Of a stretch of DNA of 64,000 nt, positions 1 through 8,500 are shown piece after piece (the first letter of the stretch is position 1; each line of letters begins with the position of its first letter). The position numbers and the translations under genes were made by a program. Origin of the DNA: Acinetobacter gerneri DSM 14967 = CIP 107464 = MTCC 9824 (lineage in GTDB: Bacteria; Pseudomonadota; Gammaproteobacteria; Pseudomonadales; Moraxellaceae); assembly GCF_000368565.1 (NCBI RefSeq), contig NZ_KB849543.1, forward strand, positions 440,065-504,064, in the 5' to 3' direction. Below the pieces are notes generated by a model. It made no database searches, had not been told where the DNA came from, and saw only the letters and a program-made list of their open reading frames with translations.

Positions 1-674
1 TTGGCTATCTGGATGCACAAGGTAAAAACCAAGGTTTTGATGTAGAAATTGCGAAACACGTTGCCAAAGATCTATTGGGTGATGAAAATAAAGTTGAATT
101 TGTGCTTACCGAAGCAGCCAATCGGGTTGAATATCTAAAATCAAATAAGGTCGATATTATCTTCGCCAATTTTACTGTTACGCCTGAACGCAAAGAAGTT
201 GTTGATTTTGCCAAGCCATATTTGAAAGTGGCACTCGGTGTAGTATCTCCAAAAGATCATCCGATTAGCGATATAAATCAATTGAAAGATAAAGTTTTAT
301 TGGTCAATAAAGGCACGACAGCTGATTCATATTTTACCAAGAAATATCCAGAAATTAAGCTACAAAAATATGAGCAAAATACAGAAACTTTTGCAGCATT
401 AAAAGATGGACGTGGTGCGGCTTTGGCGCATGACAATTTACTGGTATTGGCTTGGGCAAAAGAAAATCCGAATTATACCGTTGATATTACAACACTTGGA
501 GAGCATGATTTGATTGCACCTGCTGTGAAAAAGGGTGATAAGGAACTTTTGGATTGGTTAAATAAAGATCTTGAAAAGTTGGCTAAAGAAGGCGTGATTC
601 ATCAGGCTTATGAAAAAACGTTGCTGCCTATTTATGGCGATAGTATTCCTGCCAAAGATTTAATTATAGAGTAA
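1..674 (+). CDS. Amino-acid ABC transporter substrate-binding protein, 5' truncated
   Basis: The frame is open from the window edge to a TAA at 672-674, so the signal peptide and first residues are missing. The visible part has the periplasmic binding protein family 3 fold: a Gly-Phe-Asp-Val-Glu-Ile stretch near the left edge, the typical run ANFTVTPERKEVVDFAKPY, and an acidic C-terminal lobe. Family members bind polar amino acids such as glutamate, aspartate or cysteine in the periplasm and deliver them to an inner-membrane permease. The ligand cannot be read from this fragment, and no permease or ATPase gene follows. A strong hairpin terminator downstream closes the unit. Confidence 0.85.
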   Translation, partial: GYLDAQGKNQGFDVEIAKHVAKDLLGDENKVEFVLTEAANRVEYLKSNKVDIIFANFTVTPERKEVVDFAKPYLKVALGVVSPKDHPISDINQLKDKVLLVNKGTTADSYFTKKYPEIKLQKYEQNTETFAALKDGRGAALAHDNLLVLAWAKENPNYTVDITTLGEHDLIAPAVKKGDKELLDWLNKDLEKLAKEGVIHQAYEKTLLPIYGDSIPAKDLIIE

Positions 675-771
675 TGACTATAATGACTTGGGATTTACTG
701 ACTTTTCAGTGCAGAAGCATGTGTTGTTCACATTTAGAGTAACTTCCATTTTCTCAATATTTATATTCAAT

Positions 772-801
772 AAAGCGCTACTTCAAGAGATGTAGCGCTT
801 T
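772..801 (+). terminator. Intrinsic terminator after the ABC binding protein
   Basis: A perfect 10-bp inverted repeat (AAAGCGCTAC / GTAGCGCTTT) with a 10-nt loop lies about 100 nt past the stop codon. The flanks are A/T-rich, so it could work in both directions. Confidence 0.75.
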
Positions 802-884
802 AAAAAACTACAACTCTACATCCAATCATAGCTACTTTGCTGGCTTAGGGTTATCATAGTTCAATCAAGACATTGGAACGAATT

Positions 885-1952
885 ATGAAAATTGTCGCGG
901 ATGAAAATCTAGCCTTTACCGAATATTTTTTCTCAGAATTCGGAGATATTCATCAAACAGCGGGGCGTACTTTGACACATGATGATGTGCATGATGCAGA
1001 GGCTTTGCTGGTTCGTTCTGTGACAAAAGTCAATGAAGCTTTGATCGATGAAACGCCTTTGAAATTTATCGGCAGTGCGACCATTGGTACAGATCATCTC
1101 GATATTGCAGCAATCGAAAAACATCAAATTGCATGGTCAAATGCAGCAGGTTGTAATGCTCAAGCCGTTGCAGAATATGTTATCACTGCATTATTAAATT
1201 TAGATCCTTCATTATTAGATAAAAATGACCAATTTACTTTGGGAATCATTGGGCTAGGAAATGTCGGCTCTCGTTTAGCTTATATGGCTAAACTTTTGGG
1301 TTGGAAAGTGATCGCCTTTGATCCTTTTGTAAATCGTGAAAATATAAAACAAGTCGAATTAAATCAGTTGTTGGCTGTAGCTGATGCGGTAACCACACAT
1401 GTTCCTTTGACTAAAACGGGTGAATATCCTACGTTTCATTTAATTGATGAAAATGCTTTAAATTGCATGAAAAAGGATGCAATTTTAATCAATAGCGCTC
1501 GTGGACCAGTGGTATCAGAAGCAGCATTGATCACAGATATTGAAAAAAATCAACGTAAAGTTGTGCTGGATGTATTTGAACATGAACCTGAAATTTCACA
1601 AAAACTACTCGATTTGGTAACGATTGTTACGCCGCATATCGCGGGTTATAGTTTGGAAGGTAAGGCTCGTGGCACACAAATGATTTACGATGCTTTTTGC
1701 AAGACATTTGCATATCAAGCACATAAAAAGTTTGAGAGTCAGTTACCTGCGTGTGCACAGTATTTTTATGGCAATGACATCAAACAGACATTAAAAAAAT
1801 ATCACCATGAAATTTATGATATTTCACGTGATGATACCAATCTTCGTAGCTGTTTAAAAGACGGAAAAGTAGACCAAAAAGCATTTGATTATTTACGTAA
1901 AACTTACCCTTTACGTCGTGAGTGGGCTGTACATGGGGGACCAAAAGCATGA
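885..1952 (+). CDS. pdxB: Erythronate-4-phosphate dehydrogenase
   Basis: Predicted NAD-dependent oxidation of 4-phosphoerythronate in the DXP-dependent pyridoxal 5'-phosphate pathway, in the cytoplasm. The 355-residue protein has the D-2-hydroxyacid dehydrogenase layout: a split catalytic domain around a Rossmann domain with GIIGLGNVGSRLAY, the catalytic Arg in NSARGPVV, the Glu in HEPEIS and the His in TPHIAGYS. The extended C-terminal region (about residue 285 onward) is typical of PdxB. ATG 885 is preferred over an upstream TTG at 873 because it begins the conserved MKIVADEN start and follows a GGAA site. Its stop overlaps the epmA start (ATGA), implying translational coupling. Confidence 0.96.
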   Translation: MKIVADENLAFTEYFFSEFGDIHQTAGRTLTHDDVHDAEALLVRSVTKVNEALIDETPLKFIGSATIGTDHLDIAAIEKHQIAWSNAAGCNAQAVAEYVITALLNLDPSLLDKNDQFTLGIIGLGNVGSRLAYMAKLLGWKVIAFDPFVNRENIKQVELNQLLAVADAVTTHVPLTKTGEYPTFHLIDENALNCMKKDAILINSARGPVVSEAALITDIEKNQRKVVLDVFEHEPEISQKLLDLVTIVTPHIAGYSLEGKARGTQMIYDAFCKTFAYQAHKKFESQLPACAQYFYGNDIKQTLKKYHHEIYDISRDDTNLRSCLKDGKVDQKAFDYLRKTYPLRREWAVHGGPKA

Positions 1953-2923
1953 GCTTTGCATATCAACCGACGTGTGAAATAAAAGCCCTCAAAGCACGTG
2001 CCAAACTTTATCAGCAATTACGTCAATTTTTTGCTGAACGTGATGTATTAGAAGTTGAAACGCCAGTTCTTTCACAGGCAGGTGTGACGGATGTGCATTT
2101 AGCATCTGTGCAAGCGACACGTCATGTACAAGGTAAACAGCAAACGCATTATTTACAGACTTCGCCAGAATTTGCCATGAAACGTTTATTGGCGAGTGGC
2201 AGTGGTGCGATTTATCAAATCTGTAAAGTATTTCGTGATGATGAGCATGGTCGTAAACACAATAGTGAATTTACCATGTTGGAATGGTATCGCCCTGAAT
2301 TTTCATTGAAAGATTTGATGCTTGAAGTAACGGACTTACTCAATGTCGTGGTTGCAGAACGCTTTGGTGAGGTTCGCCCGACGATCTTAAGTTATAAGCA
2401 TGCTTTCCAAGATCGTTTAGATCTCAATCCTTTACAGGCAACATTAAAAGAATTAAAGGATGCAGCACATCGAGTTGGACTCAATATTGATCTGGGTCAT
2501 GATCGTTTGGCTTATATAGATTTGTTGTTTTCTCATATGGTTGAGCCAAGTCTTGGTTTTGATACACCAGTATTTTTAACTGATTTTCCACCTGAAATGG
2601 CATCACTCGCCAAAGTCAAAATGGATGAAGATGGTGAGCAGGTTGCTGCACGATTTGAGCTATACATCGAAGGTTTAGAGCTTGCCAATGCTTATGATGA
2701 GTTGATTGACGCAGAAGTTCTACGTTCACGATTTATTGCGGACAATGCTGAACGTGAGCAGTTGGGCTTACATATCATGCCAATCGATGAGTTTTTATTG
2801 GCGGCTTTACCGAATATGCCTGAATGTTCTGGCATTGCATTGGGAATTGACCGTTTATTGATGGTAATACAAAATCAGATGAAGCTTGAAAAAGTGATTA
2901 GCTTTCCTGCGGATGTGTCTTAA
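1949..2923 (+). CDS. epmA: EF-P lysyl-lysine ligase (EpmA/PoxA/GenX)
   Basis: A truncated class II lysyl-tRNA synthetase paralogue that attaches (R)-beta-lysine to a conserved lysine of elongation factor P, helping ribosomes through polyproline stretches. The 324 residues match the family length. Class II motif 2 (ICKVFRDDEHG) and motif 3 (GIALGIDRLLM) are present and the anticodon-binding domain is absent. ATG 1949 overlaps the pdxB stop and has GGGGGA 8 nt upstream. A 67-bp copy of its 3' end recurs at 3831-3897. No hairpin follows this intact copy, whereas one follows the duplicate. Confidence 0.95.
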   Translation: MSFAYQPTCEIKALKARAKLYQQLRQFFAERDVLEVETPVLSQAGVTDVHLASVQATRHVQGKQQTHYLQTSPEFAMKRLLASGSGAIYQICKVFRDDEHGRKHNSEFTMLEWYRPEFSLKDLMLEVTDLLNVVVAERFGEVRPTILSYKHAFQDRLDLNPLQATLKELKDAAHRVGLNIDLGHDRLAYIDLLFSHMVEPSLGFDTPVFLTDFPPEMASLAKVKMDEDGEQVAARFELYIEGLELANAYDELIDAEVLRSRFIADNAEREQLGLHIMPIDEFLLAALPNMPECSGIALGIDRLLMVIQNQMKLEKVISFPADVS

Positions 2924-2973
2924 AACATTTGTTTTGGTCCAATTTAAATATTTTATAGATAGAAGGGATGCGT

Positions 2974-3612
2974 GTGAGAAAAGAAAATGTACTTTTAGTG
3001 GTTTTTTGGAAATCCTTAGCAGTATCAATTATTGCTGGGATAATAGTTATCAGCATTACTTATTTACTTTTTGACTATAATAAACAAATGTCTACAATGA
3101 CGGTAAACATTTCATATATTAAAGATATTTATAGCATAATCTTTGCAATTTTTGCTCCGTTTATTGCAATCTATCTCTTTAGTGATTGGAAAGAGCAGCA
3201 TAATAAACAGATTATTGCAGATGAAGCAAAAAAACTGTTAATTAGTATAGATAAAGATATATATTTCTTGGCAAATTTAAAAGCTACTTTAGAAATGAAA
3301 GATCAGAAAAAAACTTTATTTCAAGAGTATGATGATTCGGTATCTAATTCAGTTCGAAATTTTATGCAAAATCATAATTTGAATGATGAACAAGGTTACT
3401 TGGTATCTGAATTAGCAAATATTCTTGAATTTGAAAAGATTAGAAAAGAATATTCAGAAGTTACTTTGCTAATACAAAATACGATGAATATGCTCATAAA
3501 AAGTAATGTGCCAATCGAACAAATAGTGGAGTTACTTGAAACTTTTAGAAAAAAATTTGCAATTTTAAATAAAATTTATAAGCAAAATATAAAAAAACTT
3601 ATTTTTGCATAA
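2974..3612 (+). CDS. Orphan two-helix membrane protein, function unknown
   Basis: About 212 residues. Two hydrophobic segments lie near residues 8-32 and 50-68, followed by a charged, mostly helical, coiled-coil-like C-terminal region rich in Lys, Glu, Asn and Ile. I do not recognise a family. GTG 2974 is preferred over ATG 2968 because AGAAGGG ends directly against that ATG but sits 6 nt from the GTG. The gene is more AT-rich than its neighbours and is flanked by the real epmA end and a decayed copy of it, so it looks acquired. A role as a cell-envelope or defence-type accessory protein is only a guess. Confidence 0.6.
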   Translation: MRKENVLLVVFWKSLAVSIIAGIIVISITYLLFDYNKQMSTMTVNISYIKDIYSIIFAIFAPFIAIYLFSDWKEQHNKQIIADEAKKLLISIDKDIYFLANLKATLEMKDQKKTLFQEYDDSVSNSVRNFMQNHNLNDEQGYLVSELANILEFEKIRKEYSEVTLLIQNTMNMLIKSNVPIEQIVELLETFRKKFAILNKIYKQNIKKLIFA

Positions 3613-3721
3613 GATTGAGAAATTTTATAAAAAATGATTATTGTCATTTTTATAATATTGACTTGAATAGCTCTAAAAAATAAAGCGATTCAATGTATTT
3701 TAATGTCTATGTTCCATTTGA

Positions 3722-3830
3722 GATATTTCAACTCACCAATCGTTTCTATATGGCGTTGAATCAGCATTTCACCAATATCTGCACCTGTGCTTCGGGTGGT
3801 AGATCGAAAGCTTTGATTGAACGTATAACT
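3722..3830 (-). pseudogene. Decayed duplicate of the cca 3' end
   Basis: Read on the minus strand this encodes RSIKAFDLPPEA and, after a one-base frameshift, GADIGEMLIQRHIETIGELK. These match the C-terminus of the intact Cca (RSIKASDLPTDV, then GPDIGEMLIQRRIEAIAELK). The fragment has no start codon and joins directly onto the epmA-tail copy at 3831. It is a relic of a duplication or of recombination with a related genome, not a gene. Confidence 0.8.
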
Positions 3831-3897
3831 ATTGATGGTAGTACAAAACCAAATGAAGCTTGAGAAGGTGATAAGCTTTCCTGCGGATGTCTCTTAA
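3831..3897 (+). pseudogene. 67-bp duplicate of the epmA 3' end
   Basis: Direct repeat of 2857-2923, the last 22 codons and stop of epmA. I count 60 identities in 67 positions, and the repeat ends in the same TAA. It has no coding capacity of its own. Together with the adjacent cca fragment it marks a tandem-duplication or insertion scar. Confidence 0.88.
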
Positions 3898-3930
3898 TGA
3901 TTTAATCGGCTTTTTTATGATTACCATTCT

Positions 3931-3964
3931 AAAGGCTGAACTTTATGCCAAAGTTCAGCCTTTT
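3931..3964 (+). terminator. Strong hairpin terminator after the epmA-tail duplicate
   Basis: A perfect 14-bp inverted repeat (AAAGGCTGAACTTT / AAAGTTCAGCCTTT) with a 5-nt loop and a short T run, 33 nt past the duplicated epmA stop. It was probably the original epmA terminator, now separated from the intact gene. It could also act on minus-strand transcription coming from the small operon at 4025-4337. Confidence 0.7.
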
Positions 3965-4024
3965 ACAGAAGAATTAAAACAAATGATGCTGATTTAAAAT
4001 CTACACTTTAAAAGTAAAAGCTGA

Positions 4025-4138
4025 TTACTTTTGCTTTTTAAGTTTCTTTTTAAGCTGTTTGACTTTGCTTTCATGTTTTGAAATCTTTTCAAGACGTGCT
4101 TTGATCTTCTGTTTCAACTTTTTCACTTGTTTAGACAT
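4025..4138 (-). CDS. 37-residue Lys-rich small protein
   Basis: The peptide begins MSKQVKKLKQKIKARLEK and ends KKLKKQK. It is extremely basic with regular heptad-like spacing, so it is probably one amphipathic or coiled helix. AAGGAG sits about 8 nt upstream of ATG 4138. The start lies 4 nt after the stop of the preceding gene, so the two form an operon. Function unknown. The charge suggests nucleic-acid or ribosome contact, or a protein partner, but nothing in the sequence decides this. Confidence 0.6.
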   Translation of the reverse strand: MSKQVKKLKQKIKARLEKISKHESKVKQLKKKLKKQK

Positions 4139-4142
4139 GATG

Positions 4143-4337
4143 TCACTCCTTGTTTTGAGATTCCGTTGACTGATGTTTTTTGATAAAACTACGGATAAAT
4201 TTTCTTAACTCACGTGCTGCTGTGGTATCCAATTCTTCACATAAATGAATAAATTCATCACGCTCGGCAGTATTGATGCGAATTAAGAGTTGTCCATCTT
4301 TTTTATTGACCTTGGTTTTTTTGGGAAGTTCAGTCAT
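4143..4337 (-). CDS. Small ribbon-helix-helix-like protein
   Basis: 64 residues. A Lys-rich N-terminus is followed by a strand-like segment (QLLIRINTAERDEF) and two helices (HLCEELDTTAARELR, then KFIRSFIKKH). The order beta-helix-helix, with a polar strand carrying alternating residues, resembles Arc/CopG-type DNA-binding proteins. It is the first gene of a two-gene operon with the 37-residue basic peptide. A palindromic AT-rich site lies 41 nt upstream of its start, so autoregulation is plausible. No toxin of a known family is adjacent. Confidence 0.65.
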   Translation of the reverse strand: MTELPKKTKVNKKDGQLLIRINTAERDEFIHLCEELDTTAARELRKFIRSFIKKHQSTESQNKE

Positions 4338-4377
4338 CGTGTAATATCACCCAAATCATGATGCCAATCAAAAAAAT

Positions 4378-4396
4378 GTATATACAATATATATAC
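4378..4396 (-). promoter_or_regulatory. Palindromic operator candidate for the small RHH-like gene
   Basis: A perfect inverted repeat GTATATA-CAATA-TATATAC lies 41 nt upstream of the start of the RHH-like gene, where a promoter would be expected. The sequence is all A/T-rich steps, so a chance palindrome remains possible. Confidence 0.35.
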
Positions 4397-4513
4397 AGGT
4401 TGAAAATTAGGCAAGTTAAGTATAGTAAGTAAATGTTTGTTTATGAAACAAAAGATGAGACTCTAAACTCATTCACTCAAATGATCTAAAAATATTTTTA
4501 AATCTAGACAGGT

Positions 4514-5743
4514 TTAAGCTGTGTGTTGTCCATGTTTTAATTCAGCAATTGCTTCAATACGTCTTTGGATCAACATTTCCCCAATATCAGGTCCTTTAAC
4601 ATCAGTAGGCAGGTCTGAGGCTTTGATAGAGCGAACAACATTCACGGCTTCTAGAATGTATTTTGCTTGAGGATATTCACGATTTTCTAATCCCAAACGA
4701 CCTCGTGCATCACATTCACAGGCTTGAACAAATGCCTCAACTCGCTCAGGACGACGCAACACATCTAAGCGTTGTAACAAACGCCATAAAGTGCCTGCTT
4801 TTAGGGTAAATGCCTGATGACATTTTAAATGTTCTTTACATACTGCAAGGGCAAGCTGTTTGGTCAATGTAGGAACATGTAAACGTTCACTGATTTCGGT
4901 AACAGGCTGAATGCCACGTTCCTCATGCATGATATGTCGTGGTAATTCTTCTGCTGGAGTCAATGCTTTGCCAAGATCGTGAACCAAGACAGCATAACGC
5001 ACATCTAAACTATAATTGGCTTTGCAGGCTTGTTTTAATGACATTAATGTATGAATACCACAGTCAATCTCAGGGTGGTATTCTGGACGTTGAGGTACGC
5101 CAAACAAAGCATCAATTTCTGGAAATAATACTTTTAAAGCACCACATTGGCGAAGCACATCGAAATAAATATCAGCATGCTCTTCCATCAAAGCACGAGA
5201 TGTTTCTTTCCAGACACGTTCAGGGGTTAAAGTATTGAGTTCGCCAGATTGCGCAAGTTTACGCATCAAATCTAGTGTTTCATCAGCAACTTGAAATCCA
5301 TAAGCATGATAACGTGCAGCAAAACGGGCGACACGTAAAACCCGTAAAGGATCTTCGATGAAGGCATCGGAAACATGGCGTAGTATTTTTTGATTGAGAT
5401 CTTCTAAACCATGATAAGGGTCAATCACTTGACCTTCGTCATCCATAGCCATCGCATTGATGGTGAGATCACGACGAATTAAATCTTCTTCTAGGCTAAC
5501 ATCTGGAGCGGTAAAAAATTCAAAACCATGATAGCCATGACCAGACTTACGTTCGGTTCGGGCAAGTGCATATTCTTCTTTGGTTTCTGGATGCAAAAAA
5601 ACAGGAAAATCTTTGCCTACAGGTTGAAAGCCTTGAGCAATTAATTGATCGGGCGTTGCACCAACGACCACATAATCTTTTTCAACGACAGGATGCCCAA
5701 GTATACGATCTCTGACTGCGCCACCAACTAAATACACTTGCAT
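4514..5743 (-). CDS. cca: Multifunctional CCA-adding tRNA nucleotidyltransferase
   Basis: Adds or repairs the 3'-terminal CCA of tRNAs, using CTP and ATP without a nucleic-acid template. The 409-residue protein has the class II nucleotidyltransferase head (VGGAVRD, EKDYVVVG, RRDLTINAMAMD), the tRNA-binding neck and a C-terminal HD phosphohydrolase domain (VLVHDLGKA) as in gammaproteobacterial multifunctional Cca. ATG 5743 begins the conserved MQVYLVGGAVRD and is preferred over an in-frame start 21 nt upstream. The AGAGG ribosome site lies inside the 3' arm of a hairpin that looks like the maeB terminator. Its 3' end has a decayed duplicate at 3722-3830. Confidence 0.96.
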   Translation of the reverse strand: MQVYLVGGAVRDRILGHPVVEKDYVVVGATPDQLIAQGFQPVGKDFPVFLHPETKEEYALARTERKSGHGYHGFEFFTAPDVSLEEDLIRRDLTINAMAMDDEGQVIDPYHGLEDLNQKILRHVSDAFIEDPLRVLRVARFAARYHAYGFQVADETLDLMRKLAQSGELNTLTPERVWKETSRALMEEHADIYFDVLRQCGALKVLFPEIDALFGVPQRPEYHPEIDCGIHTLMSLKQACKANYSLDVRYAVLVHDLGKALTPAEELPRHIMHEERGIQPVTEISERLHVPTLTKQLALAVCKEHLKCHQAFTLKAGTLWRLLQRLDVLRRPERVEAFVQACECDARGRLGLENREYPQAKYILEAVNVVRSIKASDLPTDVKGPDIGEMLIQRRIEAIAELKHGQHTA

Positions 5744-5746
5744 GAA

Positions 5747-5791
5747 AAAACCTCTATTCCTCAAGCAATCATGCTACAGAATAGAGGTTTT
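5747..5791 (-). terminator. Terminator-like hairpin between maeB and cca, covering the cca RBS
   Basis: On the minus strand AAAACCTCTATTC and GAATAGAGGTTTT form a 13-bp stem with a 19-nt loop, followed by a T run that ends 1 nt before the cca ATG. It has the form of an intrinsic terminator for maeB, yet its 3' arm contains the only good Shine-Dalgarno for cca. Read-through RNA would therefore hide the cca ribosome site. Confidence 0.7.
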
Positions 5792-5833
5792 CTCAAGTGC
5801 GAAACTTTAGCTTTTTGCTAAAGAATGCAAATA

Positions 5834-8104
5834 TTATTGATTTGCTTGCTGAATTTCAGCAACAGTCAATGCAGTCATATTAACCAAACGACGAGTAGTC
5901 GCAGTTGGCGTTAAAATATGAACAGGTTTCGCCGCACCTAAAAGGATCGGTCCGATTGTCACGTTATTGCCTGAAGTTGATTTCAACAAGTTAAATGAAA
6001 TGTTGGCAGCATCAAGATTTGGCATGATCAAGAGGTTCGCAGAACCTTTGAAACGTGAATTTGGGAATGCAAAATGACGAATATTTTCATCAAGTGCAGC
6101 ATCACCATGCATTTCACCTTCAACTTCAAGTTCAGGTGCAATTTCAGACAAGATTTCAAATACTTTACGCATTTTTTGAGCGCTGCTATCTGTTTGGTCT
6201 GAACCAAAACTTGAATGAGAAAGCAATGCAACACGTGGTGTTATACCAAAACGACGAACTTCTTCAGCTGCTAAAATAGTCATTTCAGCAAGTTCTTCAG
6301 CAGTTGGATTGATGTTGACATAGGTATCTGCAATAAACAAATTGCGATCTTCAAGCATCAATGCATTGAGCGTAAAGTAAGTGCTACGACCTTGTTTAGC
6401 GCCAATGATATTTTTCACGAAATCTAAGTGAATATCATAGCTAGAATATGTACCACACAGCATACCATCAGCTAAACCATGACGAACCAACATAGACGCG
6501 ATCAGAGTTGAACGACGACGTGCTTCACGTTGAGCATACTCAGGAGTTACGCCTTTACGTTGCATGATGTTGTAGTAATCATCAGCAAATTGTTCGTAAT
6601 TTGGATTTTTCTCTTGATCTACGATCGTGATATTTTCGCCATTTTGTAAGCGTAAACCCAATTTTTTGATATTTGCTTCAATGACAGCGGTACGACCTAC
6701 CAAGATAGGATGTGCCAAACCTTCATCTACAGCGATTTGAACTGCGCGAAGAACACGTAAATCTTCACCTTCAGCATAAGCAATACGCTTAGGATCAGAT
6801 TTTGCTTGAGCAAAAATAGGTTTCATCATGAACGCTGAGTTATAAACAAACTCAGACAAGCGTTGACGATATGCAGAGAAATCTTCGATAGGGCGAGTTG
6901 CCACACCAGAGTCCATAGCCGCTTTCGCTACAGCAGGTGCAATTTCCAAAATCAAACGTTGATCAAGCGGACGAGGAATGAGGTAATCACGACCGAATGA
7001 AGCTGATTTTTCACCATAAGTTGCAGCATCTGCTTCAACATGCGCCATACGTGCAATCGCATGTACACAAGCGATTTTCATTTCTTCATTGATGGTCGTT
7101 GCACCAACATCAAGAGCACCACGGAAGATATATGGGAAGCAAAGCGCGTTGTTTACTTGGTTTGGATAGTCAGAACGACCAGTCGCCATGATCACATCAG
7201 GACGAACTTCATGCGCGTGTTCTGGCAAGATTTCTGGATCTGGATTTGCAAGAGCAAAAATGATTGGATCTTTTGCCATAAGCTTAACCATTTCTTTGGT
7301 TAAGATACCCGCAGCAGAAAGACCTAAGAACATGTCCGCACCTTCAATGACATCAGCCAATTGAGTGCCTTCGATGTCTTGAACGTAGCGTTTTTTAGAT
7401 TCATCTAAGCCTTCACGTTTAGTCGTCAATAGACCACGAGAATCGGCAACGATAATATTCTCTTTTTTTGCACCAATTGCACAAAGCAAATCAAGGCATG
7501 AAAGGGCAGCAGCACCAGCACCTGAAGCAACGATTTTGATCTCTTCGATTTTTTTGCCGTTCAATTGTAGTGCATTAAGCAAACCTGAACCTACGATGAT
7601 CGAAGTACCGTGTTGATCGTCATGGAATACTGGAATATTCATGCGTTCACGAAGCTTTTGCTCGATATAGAAACATTCTGGTGCTTTGATATCTTCTAGA
7701 TTGATACCACCAAAAGTTGGTTCAAGTGCTGCAACGATATCAACGATTTTGTCTGGATCATTTTCAGCAATTTCGATATCAAATACGTCAACGCCTGCAA
7801 ATTTTTTGAACAGAACGCCTTTACCTTCCATTACAGGTTTTGATGCTAAAGGACCGATGTTACCTAAGCCTAAAACGGCTGTACCATTACTGACGACGGC
7901 AACTAGATTTCCGCGAGCTGTATAAAGTGCAGCTTTAGAAGGATCTTTTTCAATTTCAAGACAAGGTGCAGCGACACCTGGTGAATACGCAAGTGCTAAA
8001 TCACGTTGGTTTACCAATTGTTTGCTAGGAGTAACGCTGATTTTCCCTGGCGTTGGGAATTCATGATAATACAAAGCTTGCTGTTTTAATGATTGATCGT
8101 CCAT
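5834..8104 (-). CDS. maeB: NADP-dependent malic enzyme with C-terminal phosphotransacetylase-like domain
   Basis: Oxidative decarboxylation of malate to pyruvate with NADPH production. The 756 residues match large MaeB-type enzymes: an N-terminal malic domain ([12 protein letters not shown], then [19 protein letters not shown]), an NAD(P)-binding domain with a [13 protein letters not shown] loop, and from about residue 430 a phosphate acetyltransferase-like domain that in relatives is regulatory and binds acetyl-CoA. ATG 8104 ([16 protein letters not shown]) is the family start. The 43 codons open upstream are unlikely to be translated. It is followed by the cca-proximal terminator. Confidence 0.95.
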   Translation of the reverse strand: MDDQSLKQQALYYHEFPTPGKISVTPSKQLVNQRDLALAYSPGVAAPCLEIEKDPSKAALYTARGNLVAVVSNGTAVLGLGNIGPLASKPVMEGKGVLFKKFAGVDVFDIEIAENDPDKIVDIVAALEPTFGGINLEDIKAPECFYIEQKLRERMNIPVFHDDQHGTSIIVGSGLLNALQLNGKKIEEIKIVASGAGAAALSCLDLLCAIGAKKENIIVADSRGLLTTKREGLDESKKRYVQDIEGTQLADVIEGADMFLGLSAAGILTKEMVKLMAKDPIIFALANPDPEILPEHAHEVRPDVIMATGRSDYPNQVNNALCFPYIFRGALDVGATTINEEMKIACVHAIARMAHVEADAATYGEKSASFGRDYLIPRPLDQRLILEIAPAVAKAAMDSGVATRPIEDFSAYRQRLSEFVYNSAFMMKPIFAQAKSDPKRIAYAEGEDLRVLRAVQIAVDEGLAHPILVGRTAVIEANIKKLGLRLQNGENITIVDQEKNPNYEQFADDYYNIMQRKGVTPEYAQREARRRSTLIASMLVRHGLADGMLCGTYSSYDIHLDFVKNIIGAKQGRSTYFTLNALMLEDRNLFIADTYVNINPTAEELAEMTILAAEEVRRFGITPRVALLSHSSFGSDQTDSSAQKMRKVFEILSEIAPELEVEGEMHGDAALDENIRHFAFPNSRFKGSANLLIMPNLDAANISFNLLKSTSGNNVTIGPILLGAAKPVHILTPTATTRRLVNMTALTVAEIQQANQ

Positions 8105-8500
8105 CAGTTTCTCGATTGTTACAAAGTGCCAGCTTGGCTGGAAGTTTTGGCTAAATTTGCTTGAATATATCATTAGTTGAGCTTTCCGCCCAGTCCAAAA
8201 ATTCCAAATTCTACGATTCGAAACAAATCGCATTAAATAATATGAATAAGCAATAAAATTGTATGCATAAGCGTAGATTAAAAATTAATATTTGATAGAT
8301 AAAACTAAAATTATAATATTTTAGTATTTAAAATATAAATAATTGATTTTAAATTAAATTTTATTATTTTAATAATGGTTAAAATAATAAGTTAGTCGTT
8401 TTAAAAAAGGTGAAATACATAAGATAATTAAAAAATATTTTATATATCATAAATTAAAGTTATACAGCGTATATATATTTATATTGAAAATAAATCATAT
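8105..8500. other. AT-rich intergenic region upstream of maeB
   Basis: 396 bp between the maeB start and the stop of the GGDEF-EAL gene. From about 8240 onward it is nearly pure A/T. It must hold the maeB promoter and probably the end of the neighbouring transcript, but I see no clear hairpin, ORF or repeat. Confidence 0.5.

Noticed and set aside
3613..4024. Insertion sequence or phage attachment site as the cause of the duplicated tails
   Set aside because: There is no transposase, integrase or terminal inverted repeat. The cca fragment joined directly to the epmA tail is better explained by tandem duplication or homologous exchange.
6028..6279. Overlapping open frames on both strands inside maeB
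   Set aside because: They lie in other frames of a well-conserved gene, have low-complexity composition and no ribosome site.
8240..8500. Replication or partition origin because of extreme AT content
   Set aside because: No DnaA boxes or iterons were seen, and neighbouring genes are not replication genes.
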